From NCBI GenBank assembly GCA_047973235.1, contig JBKEBP010000099.1, positions 1-5,778 on the forward strand: a DNA stretch of 5,778 bases. The letters run 5' to 3'. Below, one piece after another: positions 1 to 5,767 of this stretch (positions are counted from its first letter, which is position 1; every line of letters begins with the position of its first letter). A program made the translations under genes and the position numbers. The notes below the pieces were generated by a model. That model searched no databases. It saw only the letters and a program-made list of their open reading frames with translations, and was not told the DNA's origin. This stretch comes from Aequitasia sp047973235 (GTDB lineage: Bacteria; Bacillota; Clostridia; Lachnospirales; Lachnospiraceae).

Positions 1-9
1 TTTTTCATA

Positions 10-29
10 GTTACATTATACAATGTAAC
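10..29. repeat. Short perfect palindrome (8-bp arms, 4-base centre)
   Basis: The arms GTTACATT and AATGTAAC are exact reverse complements separated by ATAC. The site could be a protein-binding operator or a small stem-loop belonging to whatever lies left of the window. The minus strand contains TATAAT inside the palindrome, but no -35 box is visible at the right spacing, so I do not call a promoter. Function is unknown. Confidence 0.4.
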
Positions 30-33
30 GGAG

Positions 34-70
34 AAAAAGTGGTTGAAATTAGCCACTTTTTTTCTCTTTT
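34..70 (+). terminator. Rho-independent terminator, rightward
   Basis: An 11-bp stem (34-44 with 51-61, one G-T pair) encloses a 6-base GAAATT loop. It has an A-rich left arm and is followed on the plus strand by a T-rich tail. This is the classical intrinsic terminator form for a gene entering from the left of the window. Because the left arm is A-rich, the minus-strand transcript also ends in T residues, so it could work weakly as a bidirectional terminator and back up termination of the leftward operon. A plus-frame TAG at 8-10 may be the end of that left-hand gene, but too little sequence is present to tell. Confidence 0.75.
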
Positions 71-80
71 TATAAAGTTT

Positions 81-120
81 TAGGGAGATGATAACTCGTT
101 TTCGAGTTATCATCTCCCTA
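81..120. repeat. Perfect 18-bp-stem hairpin with TTTT loop
   Basis: Positions 81-98 and 103-120 are exact reverse complements around a four-T loop, with no mismatch in 18 pairs. It lies downstream of the leftward operon, between the phosphatase stop codon and the terminator at 34-70. Neither side is followed by a real T-tract, so it is not a standard intrinsic terminator, although such a stable stem could halt RNA decay or assist termination. Its perfection and position next to the repeat at 136-158 suggest it is part of a mobile or dispersed repeat element. That assignment is inferred. Confidence 0.7.
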
Positions 121-135
121 GTTTGGAATCTGCCC

Positions 136-158
136 TATTTCCCGACAGCCCCTTTAAT
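136..158 (-). repeat. Left copy of 23-bp inverted repeat (candidate IS/MITE end)
   Basis: Read on the minus strand, this segment matches 5655-5677 on the plus strand at 22 of 23 positions (core GGGGCTGTCGGGAAATA here, one G replaced by A in the other copy). Similarity stops sharply after the repeat. The GGGGCTGTCG core resembles terminal inverted repeats I associate with IS1182-type insertion sequences; this is from memory and was not searched. If that is right, the tip faces the gene block and the element extends leftward, out of the window. TTAA borders the tip in both copies and may be target sequence or part of the repeat. Confidence 0.6.
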
Positions 159-167
159 TTTGTAACC

Positions 168-842
168 TTATCTGATTGGCTGTTTGGTAAGGGTTGGAGC
201 CTTCTGGTATTGAACTACATATACAAGTACATGCATTACTGCCGCTAAAGCAAAGGCAGCGACAACATCCGTTACGGAATGCTGCTTTAAAAACATTGTT
301 GCAAGTATAATAAGAGCAGAAAGTACATATATAAAGCCGGTGGCTAATTTATGTTTCTTAAGTGCCGGACTATACTTAACCGCTGATAAAATGCCTAGCG
401 TATTAAAAACATGGATACTAGGAAGTACATTAGTTGGTGTATCAGTTCTATATAGCTGTTTTACAATATCTACAAAGATGTTATCTCTAGCAAAGGTGTA
501 AGGTCTAAGTGCCTGTCCATTAGGAAAGAATGTAGATATTATTAGAAACAGTGTCATTCCGGAGTATAAAAATATAATTAGTTTATAAAAGCCCTTCTTA
601 TCAGTTAAGAAAAAATATAGACCCACACAAATCATAAGTGCAAACCATAGTAAATAAGGAATTATAAAAAATTCGCAAAACGGAATGTACTTATCAAGTG
701 GCGATTCTATTATAAAATGTCTTATTTCATTACTTCGATTTTCTAAATATACAAACCAAGGCATGTATATAAAAAAATATAAAAATACCCAACCATGCTT
801 GTACTTTCTTAAGAAGGTAAGAGCGTGTTCTTTCAAATTCAT
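168..842 (-). CDS. PAP2-superfamily membrane phosphatase (PAP2_3/Aur1-like)
   Basis: This is a 224-residue integral membrane protein with about six hydrophobic segments (roughly 18-35, 56-80, 87-106, 145-157, 166-184, 191-212). The PAP2 signature is recognisable but divergent: RP at 113-114, PSIH at 141-144 in place of PSGH, and KQHSVTD at 186-192 giving the catalytic-type His188 and Asp192. The Lys of motif 1 and the SR pair of motif 3 are absent, as in the branch resembling inositol-phosphorylceramide synthases. Known PAP2 enzymes remove phosphate from, or transfer it between, lipids such as phosphatidate or undecaprenyl pyrophosphate; the substrate here cannot be told. I chose the ATG at 842 because GAAGGGAAG lies 9 bases upstream. 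An in-frame ATG at 914 would add 24 residues but has only a weak ribosome binding site. It is the last gene of the tetR-kinase-phosphatase operon. Confidence 0.85.
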   Translation of the reverse strand: MNLKEHALTFLRKYKHGWVFLYFFIYMPWFVYLENRSNEIRHFIIESPLDKYIPFCEFFIIPYLLWFALMICVGLYFFLTDKKGFYKLIIFLYSGMTLFLIISTFFPNGQALRPYTFARDNIFVDIVKQLYRTDTPTNVLPSIHVFNTLGILSAVKYSPALKKHKLATGFIYVLSALIILATMFLKQHSVTDVVAAFALAAVMHVLVYVVQYQKAPTLTKQPIR

Positions 843-940
843 AAGTAAAAACTTCCCTTCAATATAATCAAATAGATTATACCATGCAAAAAAACAAGTA
901 GCAAGAAAGTTCATAAAGTCTTCATTAAATCATAATTTAC

Positions 941-1861
941 TTAGTTGTAAATGATAACTTTTAATTTATCAGGCTCAATTCCTATCGACATTTCCTTTCT
1001 TAAGAAAATAGGTTCGCCATCAGTATGGATTGGCAGCGGCTTAACACTTTTAAAATGAATATCGGTACCCTGAGTTATTGTGATGGCTTTTGAATATACA
1101 TGCAGCCCTTTAAAAGCAAGGGGAAGAAGGCATAGTATACCGGGTTTAGAGATATTAGCAGCAACTACAACATCAAGTTTGCCATCACCGGGATTTGCCT
1201 TTGGAGCAAACATAAACCCACCACCTTCATATTTGTGGTTCATTGCTGCGGCAAATATAGTCTTGCGATAGTGTGTGGTAACTCCATCTATAGTTATTTC
1301 CATGTCTTCAAAGTCTTTAGATAGAATTTGAGAAATTGCTACAGCTACATAGGCAAGCTTGCCAAGCTTAATTTTATTCAGAAATACTTTGAGTTTAGAA
1401 ACCATAACTTGATGACACACAGCCGCATCGAACCCTAATCCGGTGCTAACACCAAACCTGCGGCGTTTATTATCCCCATACGTTATATATCCGATATCCA
1501 TCATAGTGTATGAGACCGGAGATAAAATATTATTTAGTGCAATTTCAGGATCCTTAGGCAGATGAAAGCCTCGTGCAAAATCATTGCTGGAACCTATAGG
1601 TATATATCCGAGAACAACTCGTGACAGATCATAGATACCGTTAATTACTTCATTTACGGTGCCGTCACCACCTAAAACGACAATATTATGGATACCTTCA
1701 TTTACAGTTATATTATGAACGATATTTATTGCATGGCGCTGGTATTTAGTTTCATAGACCTGATAATCGATATTCATATTTACTATTAAAGGTTCAAGCA
1801 CACCCCATGTAGATTTTCCGAGTCCGGAGCGTGCATTAGGATTTACAATAAAATGATACAT
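941..1861 (-). CDS. Diacylglycerol kinase family lipid kinase (DagK/YegS/BmrU type)
   Basis: This 306-residue soluble or membrane-associated enzyme should phosphorylate a lipid hydroxyl, such as diacylglycerol to phosphatidate, using ATP. The family hallmarks are in order: NPNARSG at 7-13, the nucleotide-binding GGDGT at 64-68, PIGSSNDFAR at 88-97, the second-domain segment with APKANPGDGKLD near 219-230, and TDGEP at 280-284 with Glu283 in the position of the family's catalytic base. Length is normal for the family (about 290-310) and no key motif is missing. GSSNDFAR in place of GTGNDFAR is a mild substitution. The gene follows tetR by 28 bases and precedes the phosphatase, so it is almost certainly co-transcribed. 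Its ribosome binding site is a run of seven G residues. The lipid substrate is not determinable from sequence; diacylglycerol is the default. Confidence 0.93.
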   Translation of the reverse strand: MYHFIVNPNARSGLGKSTWGVLEPLIVNMNIDYQVYETKYQRHAINIVHNITVNEGIHNIVVLGGDGTVNEVINGIYDLSRVVLGYIPIGSSNDFARGFHLPKDPEIALNNILSPVSYTMMDIGYITYGDNKRRRFGVSTGLGFDAAVCHQVMVSKLKVFLNKIKLGKLAYVAVAISQILSKDFEDMEITIDGVTTHYRKTIFAAAMNHKYEGGGFMFAPKANPGDGKLDVVVAANISKPGILCLLPLAFKGLHVYSKAITITQGTDIHFKSVKPLPIHTDGEPIFLRKEMSIGIEPDKLKVIIYN

Positions 1862-1867
1862 GTTGTT

Positions 1868-1874
1868 CCCCCCC
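1868..1874 (-). promoter_or_regulatory. Homopolymeric G7 Shine-Dalgarno of the lipid kinase
   Basis: On the minus strand, seven consecutive G residues are followed by AACAAC and the kinase ATG, giving a 6-base spacing. The G-run is the only sequence here able to pair with the anti-Shine-Dalgarno. Because it is a homopolymer, its length may change by replication slippage, altering translation efficiency without changing the protein. That consequence is inferred; only the tract and its position are observed. Confidence 0.6.
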
Positions 1875-1889
1875 GCATTTCTTATAATG

Positions 1890-2474
1890 CTATTTTAGTA
1901 ATCCATCTAAATAAAGTGTTAGTGAGCGTTTCATATTTGCTTTCAAGTCTGCCTCTCCACTTTTTAAACACCATTCAAAAACATTTCCAATAACTAGCAT
2001 ACGAATATCTGTCGTGATATCTTTAAGAGGAAATGAAATGTTAAATATACCTGCATCAATGCTTTGCTTTAGGTAATGCTCTACGGTTACGATAGGATAA
2101 GGTCTCTTTGTTCGGATAAGTGGGTTCAAAGATTGGTTCTTAGGGGTATAATAATTTGACATAAACTCCACTCCAAGGGTTTCACAGTAACTTGCGTAAT
2201 CAAGGTATACATTAACTATTGTATCTTTTGCTTCCTGTAATGAAGACGGAAGCTTTGATAAATTGGGATTAACGCCCGGTTGTTCCTCTATATAATATGA
2301 TAGTAAATCATCTTTTGTTTTAAAATGATGATAGAAACTTCCGTTTGATACACCTGCCTCTGCACAGATATTTTTAATGGATAGTTGTTCATATCCATCT
2401 CTTTGTAAAATTTTCTTTGCAGCAGCAAATATACGAGCCTTGGTTTCTTGTGATTTTAATTGCTGTCTAGTCAT
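1890..2474 (-). CDS. TetR/AcrR-family transcriptional regulator
   Basis: This is a 194-residue repressor-type protein. The N-terminal DNA-binding domain is typical: TKARIFAAAKKIL (11-23), then GYEQLSIKNICAEAGVSNGS (27-46) and FYHHFKTKDDLL (47-58), the last holding the recognition-helix end and the family's F-Y-x-H-F-x-x-K-x-x-L pattern. The remaining 135 residues form the variable ligand and dimer domain, which gives no ligand clue. I chose the ATG at 2474 because GAAAGGA lies 5 bases upstream. Earlier in-frame codons would extend the protein through its own promoter with sequence unlike TetR proteins. It is the first gene of the operon, so it probably regulates itself, the lipid kinase and the phosphatase. 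It is also divergent from tex, with promoters that overlap. It could instead act on targets elsewhere. Confidence 0.92.
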   Translation of the reverse strand: MTRQQLKSQETKARIFAAAKKILQRDGYEQLSIKNICAEAGVSNGSFYHHFKTKDDLLSYYIEEQPGVNPNLSKLPSSLQEAKDTIVNVYLDYASYCETLGVEFMSNYYTPKNQSLNPLIRTKRPYPIVTVEHYLKQSIDAGIFNISFPLKDITTDIRMLVIGNVFEWCLKSGEADLKANMKRSLTLYLDGLLK

Positions 2475-2504
2475 GTGGTTCCTTTCAAATAGCTTATTAT
2501 TTAC

Positions 2505-2516
2505 ATAGTATACCAT
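2505..2516. promoter_or_regulatory. Candidate operator over the tetR -10 box
   Basis: The segment ATAGTATACCAT is a 12-bp imperfect palindrome (10 of 12 symmetric positions) centred on GTATAC and covering the -10 box of the leftward promoter. The pentamer CATAG also recurs at 2504-2508 and 2514-2518, exactly 10 bp apart, about one helical turn. TetR proteins usually bind palindromes in their own promoters, so this is the best autoregulatory site visible. It is short and imperfect, and the assignment is inferred. Confidence 0.35.
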
Positions 2517-2536
2517 AGGCACATTGAAAATTACAA
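2507..2536 (-). promoter_or_regulatory. Promoter of the tetR-kinase-phosphatase operon
   Basis: Read leftward, TTGTAA (2536-2531) is separated by 18 bases from TATACT (2512-2507), with TGG directly upstream forming an extended -10. Transcription should start near 2500, about 25 bases before the tetR ATG. The -35 box is imperfect (4 of 6) and the extended -10 probably compensates. Its -35 lies 1 bp from that of the divergent tex promoter. Confidence 0.6.
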
Positions 2537-2552
2537 AAATATCCGTTATAAT
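2524..2552 (+). promoter_or_regulatory. Sigma-A-type promoter of tex-yitT
   Basis: TTGAAA (2524-2529), a 17-base spacer and a perfect TATAAT (2547-2552) make a near-consensus housekeeping promoter. The expected start is near 2559, giving a leader of about 25 bases that holds AAAGGA. This near-consensus arrangement suggests strong, largely constitutive expression unless the neighbouring TetR protein or leftward polymerase interferes. Confidence 0.8.
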
Positions 2553-2583
2553 TATCGTTGATGAAGGCGAAAGGAATGTGAGT

Positions 2584-4740
2584 ATGGATATCAATCAAAA
2601 AATTACTGAGGAACTGGGAGTTAAGCGCTGGCAAGTGGATGCAGCCATTGCATTAATAGATGAGGGGAACACGATTCCTTTTATTGCGCGTTATAGAAAA
2701 GAAAAGACGGGAGAGCTAGATGATGAGCAGCTGCGTAAGCTGCATGAAAGGCTGCTGTATTTACGAAACCTTGAAGAAAAAAAGGAACAGGTTATTAGAT
2801 CTATTGAAGAGCAGGGAAAGCTCACAGAGGATTTAAAGACACAGATAATGGCGGCGACTACTCTAGTTGTGGTTGATGACTTATATAGACCATATAAACA
2901 AAAGAAGCGGACAAGAGCAACGATAGCAAAGGAAAAAGGATTAGAGCCACTTGCTAATATCATTGTATTGCAGAAAGTAGATAAGGATTTAGTAGAGATA
3001 GCGAAAGAGTATATCGACTCTGAAAAAGAGGTTGAAACTCCGGAAGATGCTATTGCGGGAGCGAAGGACATAATTGCAGAGAGCATTTCTGATGAAGCGG
3101 ATTATAGAAGTCATATACGAAGGAGAACGTTTGAGCTGGGCAAGATAGTTTCTGTAGCTAAAGATGACAAAGCGGAGTCGGTTTATGAAATGTATTATGA
3201 TTTTGAAGAGCCTGTTAAAAAGCTTGCAGGCCATAGAATACTGGCATTAAACCGAGGCGAGAAAGAGAAAATACTTAATGTAAAAATTGAGGACCCAAAA
3301 GATGAAATACTTATGTATCTTGAAAAGAAAGTTATTCATACAGATAATAAATATACAACACCTGTACTTAAGGAAACGGTTGAAGATAGTTATAAACGGT
3401 TAATTGCACCTGCTATTGAGAGAGAGATAAGAAGTGAATTAACTGAAAAGGCGGAAGATGGAGCAATAAGCGTTTTCGGTAAGAATTTAGAGCAGTTATT
3501 AATGCAGCCACCGATTGCAGGCCAGACCGTCCTAGGCTGGGATCCGGCTTTTAGAACGGGATGCAAGCTAGCGGTAGTAGATTCGACAGGAAAGGTAATA
3601 GGCACTACAGTAATATATCCAACTGAGCCCACAACACCTCAAAAAATTGCTGCTTCAAAGAAAGTATTAAAGCAAATAATTGAAAAATACAATGTGTCAT
3701 TGATTTCACTTGGAAATGGGACAGCATCGAGAGAATCTGAACAATTTATAGTAGAGTTACTTAAAGAAATACCTCAAAAGGTACAATATGTAATTGTTAA
3801 TGAAGCGGGGGCATCGGTCTACTCTGCGAGTAAGCTTGCGAGTGAAGAGTTCCCTAAATTTGATGTAGGTCAGAGAAGCGCAACATCAATAGCAAGAAGA
3901 ATACAAGACCCACTAGCTGAATTGGTTAAAATAGATCCACAGTCGATTGGAGTAGGTCAGTATCAACATGATATGAATCAAAAGAAACTTAATGAAGCAC
4001 TTGGCGGAGTAGTAGAAGGCTGTGTTAATAAAGTTGGTGTTGATTTAAATACTGCTTCTGCACCACTACTTTCTTATATTTCAGGTATTAGTAGTGCAAT
4101 AGCAAAGAACATTGTTACATATAGAGAAGATAATGGCACTTTTAGAAATAGAAAAGAACTTCTAAAAGTAACAAAACTCGGACCCAAAGCATATGAGCAA
4201 TGTGCAGGGTTTATGAGGATATCAGGAGGAAAGAATCCACTTGATGCAACGAGTGTTCATCCGGAGTCATATACGGCGGCTGAGAAGTTACTTAAAGAAC
4301 AAGGGTTTAAGCCGGAAGATATAAGTGGTGGAAAGCTTGTTGGATTATCTCTTACTATTAAAGACTATAAAGGCATTGCATCAGAGTTAGGTGTTGGGGA
4401 AATAACTCTAAAAGATATAGTAAAGGAACTTGAAAAACCGGGTAGAGATCCACGATCCGATATGCCAAAGCCAATTCTTAGAACCGACGTACTGGATATG
4501 AAGGATCTAAAGGAAGGTATGATTCTAAAAGGAACAGTAAGAAATGTAATTGATTTCGGAGTATTTGTAGATATTGGGGTACATCAGGATGGTCTGGTGC
4601 ATATATCCGAAATAACAGATAAGAAGTTTATAAAACACCCTCTAGAGGCCGTAAGCGTCGGCGATATAGTAGATGTTAGAGTTTTGAGTATTGATATGAA
4701 GAAGAAGCGTATAGCGCTTTCAATGAAGGGGATTTCTTAA
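2584..4740 (+). CDS. tex: Tex, S1-domain RNA-binding transcription accessory protein
   Basis: This 718-residue cytoplasmic nucleic-acid-binding protein has the full Tex architecture and a normal family length. The helical N-terminal region (1 to about 190) includes IPFIARYRKE (31-40) and LYRPYKQKKRTRATIAKEKG (100-119). A YqgF/RNase-H-like domain (about 315-440) has GWDPAFRTGCKLAVVD (318-333), GNGTASRESE (377-386) and NEAGASVYSAS (406-416). Helix-hairpin-helix motifs lie at about 485-545, followed by LDATSVHPESY (553-563). A C-terminal S1 domain (641-715) has GTVRNVIDFGVFVDIGVHQD (650-669) and LVHIS (671-675). Tex homologues are known to bind RNA and to affect transcription and toxin or stress gene expression in some bacteria; the precise role is unsettled. 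The ATG at 2584 is chosen because AAAGGA (2570-2575) is 8 bases upstream. An in-frame TTG at 2524 is the -35 box, so it cannot be the start. The gene is followed 19 bases later by the YitT-family gene. Confidence 0.97.
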   Translation: MDINQKITEELGVKRWQVDAAIALIDEGNTIPFIARYRKEKTGELDDEQLRKLHERLLYLRNLEEKKEQVIRSIEEQGKLTEDLKTQIMAATTLVVVDDLYRPYKQKKRTRATIAKEKGLEPLANIIVLQKVDKDLVEIAKEYIDSEKEVETPEDAIAGAKDIIAESISDEADYRSHIRRRTFELGKIVSVAKDDKAESVYEMYYDFEEPVKKLAGHRILALNRGEKEKILNVKIEDPKDEILMYLEKKVIHTDNKYTTPVLKETVEDSYKRLIAPAIEREIRSELTEKAEDGAISVFGKNLEQLLMQPPIAGQTVLGWDPAFRTGCKLAVVDSTGKVIGTTVIYPTEPTTPQKIAASKKVLKQIIEKYNVSLISLGNGTASRESEQFIVELLKEIPQKVQYVIVNEAGASVYSASKLASEEFPKFDVGQRSATSIARRIQDPLAELVKIDPQSIGVGQYQHDMNQKKLNEALGGVVEGCVNKVGVDLNTASAPLLSYISGISSAIAKNIVTYREDNGTFRNRKELLKVTKLGPKAYEQCAGFMRISGGKNPLDATSVHPESYTAAEKLLKEQGFKPEDISGGKLVGLSLTIKDYKGIASELGVGEITLKDIVKELEKPGRDPRSDMPKPILRTDVLDMKDLKEGMILKGTVRNVIDFGVFVDIGVHQDGLVHISEITDKKFIKHPLEAVSVGDIVDVRVLSIDMKKKRIALSMKGIS

Positions 4741-4744
4741 TCGC

Positions 4745-4751
4745 AAGGAGG
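4745..4751 (+). promoter_or_regulatory. Strong ribosome binding site deciding a TTG start
   Basis: AAGGAGG lies directly downstream of the tex stop codon, 8 bases before the TTG at 4760. The full-strength site supports that non-ATG codon as the start of the YitT-family gene, since the next in-frame ATG (about 4868) would remove the first membrane segment. Confidence 0.8.
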
Positions 4752-4759
4752 CGGTACAA

Positions 4760-5647
4760 TTGAAGAGAGGTTTGAAGAAAACAGCAGAAACAGTGTTTGG
4801 AGTAGTGGGGGGAAACGCTATTTTAGCACTGGCTGTTGCAGCATTTATTTTACCGAGAGGTACTATAATGGGAGGGGCTACAGGTATAGGTCTTACTATT
4901 AACAATTATTTCCCGATAAATCTTTCGATTGTAATATTTATTGTAAATGCATGTTTATTTATACTAGGCGCAGCTGTCTTGGGGAAGAAGTTTGCGTTAA
5001 CAACAATAGCAAGTACTTTTTTGTATCCGTTCTTTCTATCTCTGATACAAAGAATACCAAATATTGATAATCTAACGAATAGTGAGTTTCTATCAATTAT
5101 ATACGGTGGAGTATTTTTAGGCGCGGGTATAGGTATGATAGTACGTGTAGGTTCATCTACCGGAGGTACCGACATAGTTGCACTTGTTGTCAACAAATGG
5201 ACTCATTTATCTGTGGCAATGCTTGTTTATATTGTAGACTTTATAGTATTGGCATGCCAGATGGCTTTTTCAAGTCCGGAACAAGTACTATATGGCGTTC
5301 TTAACTTAGTAATAAGCACAATGGTTCTTAATAGAGTAATGCTTCTTGGCAAGAGCCAAATACAGATATTTGTTGTATCCGATGCATATGAAGAAATCAG
5401 AACCAAACTACTCAAGGAAGCTAATGTAGGAGCTACTATGCTTCATATTGAAACGGGATATGGCAATGAAGAAAAGAAGGGCGTATTATGTGTAATAAGT
5501 AATCGCAAGCTTTACACTGCTAATGAACTTATACATGAAGTTGATCCAAAAGCATTTGTCACCATTTCTCAGATAAATGAGGTAAAGGGACGTGGATTTA
5601 GTATGGATAGAGTTGACTATAGTGAAATAAACAAAAGAGAAAAGTAA
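4760..5647 (+). CDS. YitT-family membrane protein (DUF161 plus DUF2179)
   Basis: This 295-residue protein has an N-terminal membrane domain with five or six hydrophobic helices (about 13-32, 55-72, 76-98, 112-130, 151-170, 173-193). A soluble C-terminal DUF2179-type domain follows (about 200-280). Family features include AAFILPRGTIMGGATGIGL (27-45), the conserved GSSTGGTDIVA (131-141) and the end segment NEVKGRGFS (273-281). The length matches the usual 280-300. YitT proteins are widespread in Bacillota, often in several copies per genome. Their biochemical role is not established, and transport has been suggested from topology only. The start is TTG, which lowers initiation somewhat but is offset by the strong AAGGAGG. 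With 19 bases from the tex stop and no terminator between, it is almost certainly co-transcribed with tex. A 7-base gap separates its stop from the right repeat. Confidence 0.92.
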   Translation: MKRGLKKTAETVFGVVGGNAILALAVAAFILPRGTIMGGATGIGLTINNYFPINLSIVIFIVNACLFILGAAVLGKKFALTTIASTFLYPFFLSLIQRIPNIDNLTNSEFLSIIYGGVFLGAGIGMIVRVGSSTGGTDIVALVVNKWTHLSVAMLVYIVDFIVLACQMAFSSPEQVLYGVLNLVISTMVLNRVMLLGKSQIQIFVVSDAYEEIRTKLLKEANVGATMLHIETGYGNEEKKGVLCVISNRKLYTANELIHEVDPKAFVTISQINEVKGRGFSMDRVDYSEINKREK

Positions 5648-5654
5648 ACATTAT

Positions 5655-5677
5655 ATTAAAGGGGCTATCGGGAAATA
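5655..5677 (+). repeat. Right copy of 23-bp inverted repeat (candidate IS/MITE end)
   Basis: This copy matches the reverse complement of 136-158 at 22 of 23 positions, with GGGGCTATCG in place of GGGGCTGTCG. The single change creates a small local hairpin here: ATCGG (5667-5671) pairs with CCGAT (5679-5683). If it is an element end, the element extends rightward out of the window, opposite to the left copy. No transposase sequence is present, so the element could be complete elsewhere, a remnant, or a non-autonomous repeat. Confidence 0.6.
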
Positions 5678-5708
5678 ACCGATTTTGACCTCAAAAATTG
5701 AAAATTAG

Positions 5709-5767
5709 CAAAACCCTGAATAAATCGTGTTTTATCACATGTCGATTTAGTTCAGGGTTTTGTTTTT
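5709..5767 (+). terminator. Long intrinsic terminator after the tex-yitT unit
   Basis: The left arm (5709-5727) pairs with 5743-5762 over 19 base pairs, with one unpaired G at 5750 and a 15-base loop. The GC-containing core CCCTGAA/TTCAGGG is flanked by an A-run and a T-run, and TTTTT follows on the plus strand. This is a strong rightward terminator 60 bases beyond the YitT stop codon. The stem is longer than most plain terminators and lies about 30 bases inside the repeat at 5655-5677, so it may belong to the same repeat element. Confidence 0.82.

Noticed and set aside
1..56. Leftward promoter using the TATAAT inside the palindrome, with an ATG at 8-6 as gene start
   Set aside because: No -35 box at 16-18 bases, no TGn extension and no ribosome binding site before that ATG.
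929..955. AT-rich inverted repeat around the kinase stop codon as an internal terminator
   Set aside because: Only about six AT-rich pairs and no T-tract on the minus strand, so it is unlikely to separate the kinase and phosphatase transcripts.
2524..2583. In-frame TTG that would extend Tex by 20 residues at its N-terminus
   Set aside because: The TTG is part of the -35 box TTGAAA, the segment spans the -10 box, and a proper ribosome binding site precedes the ATG at 2584.
2475..2594. N-terminal extension of the TetR protein by 40 residues
   Set aside because: The extension crosses both promoters and is unlike TetR proteins; the ATG at 2474 has GAAAGGA at good spacing.
685..5415. Small open frames opposite or out of phase with the main genes (for example 685-867, 1080-1271, 2691-3086, 2989-3234, 3390-3632, 4906-5196)
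   Set aside because: They lie inside strongly supported genes, have low-complexity translations without recognisable domains, and are expected by chance.
131..5677. The five-gene block as one composite transposon bounded by the 23-bp repeats
   Set aside because: The GGGG tips point toward the genes, so the ends fit elements extending outward better. There is no transposase inside, and tex is a core gene.
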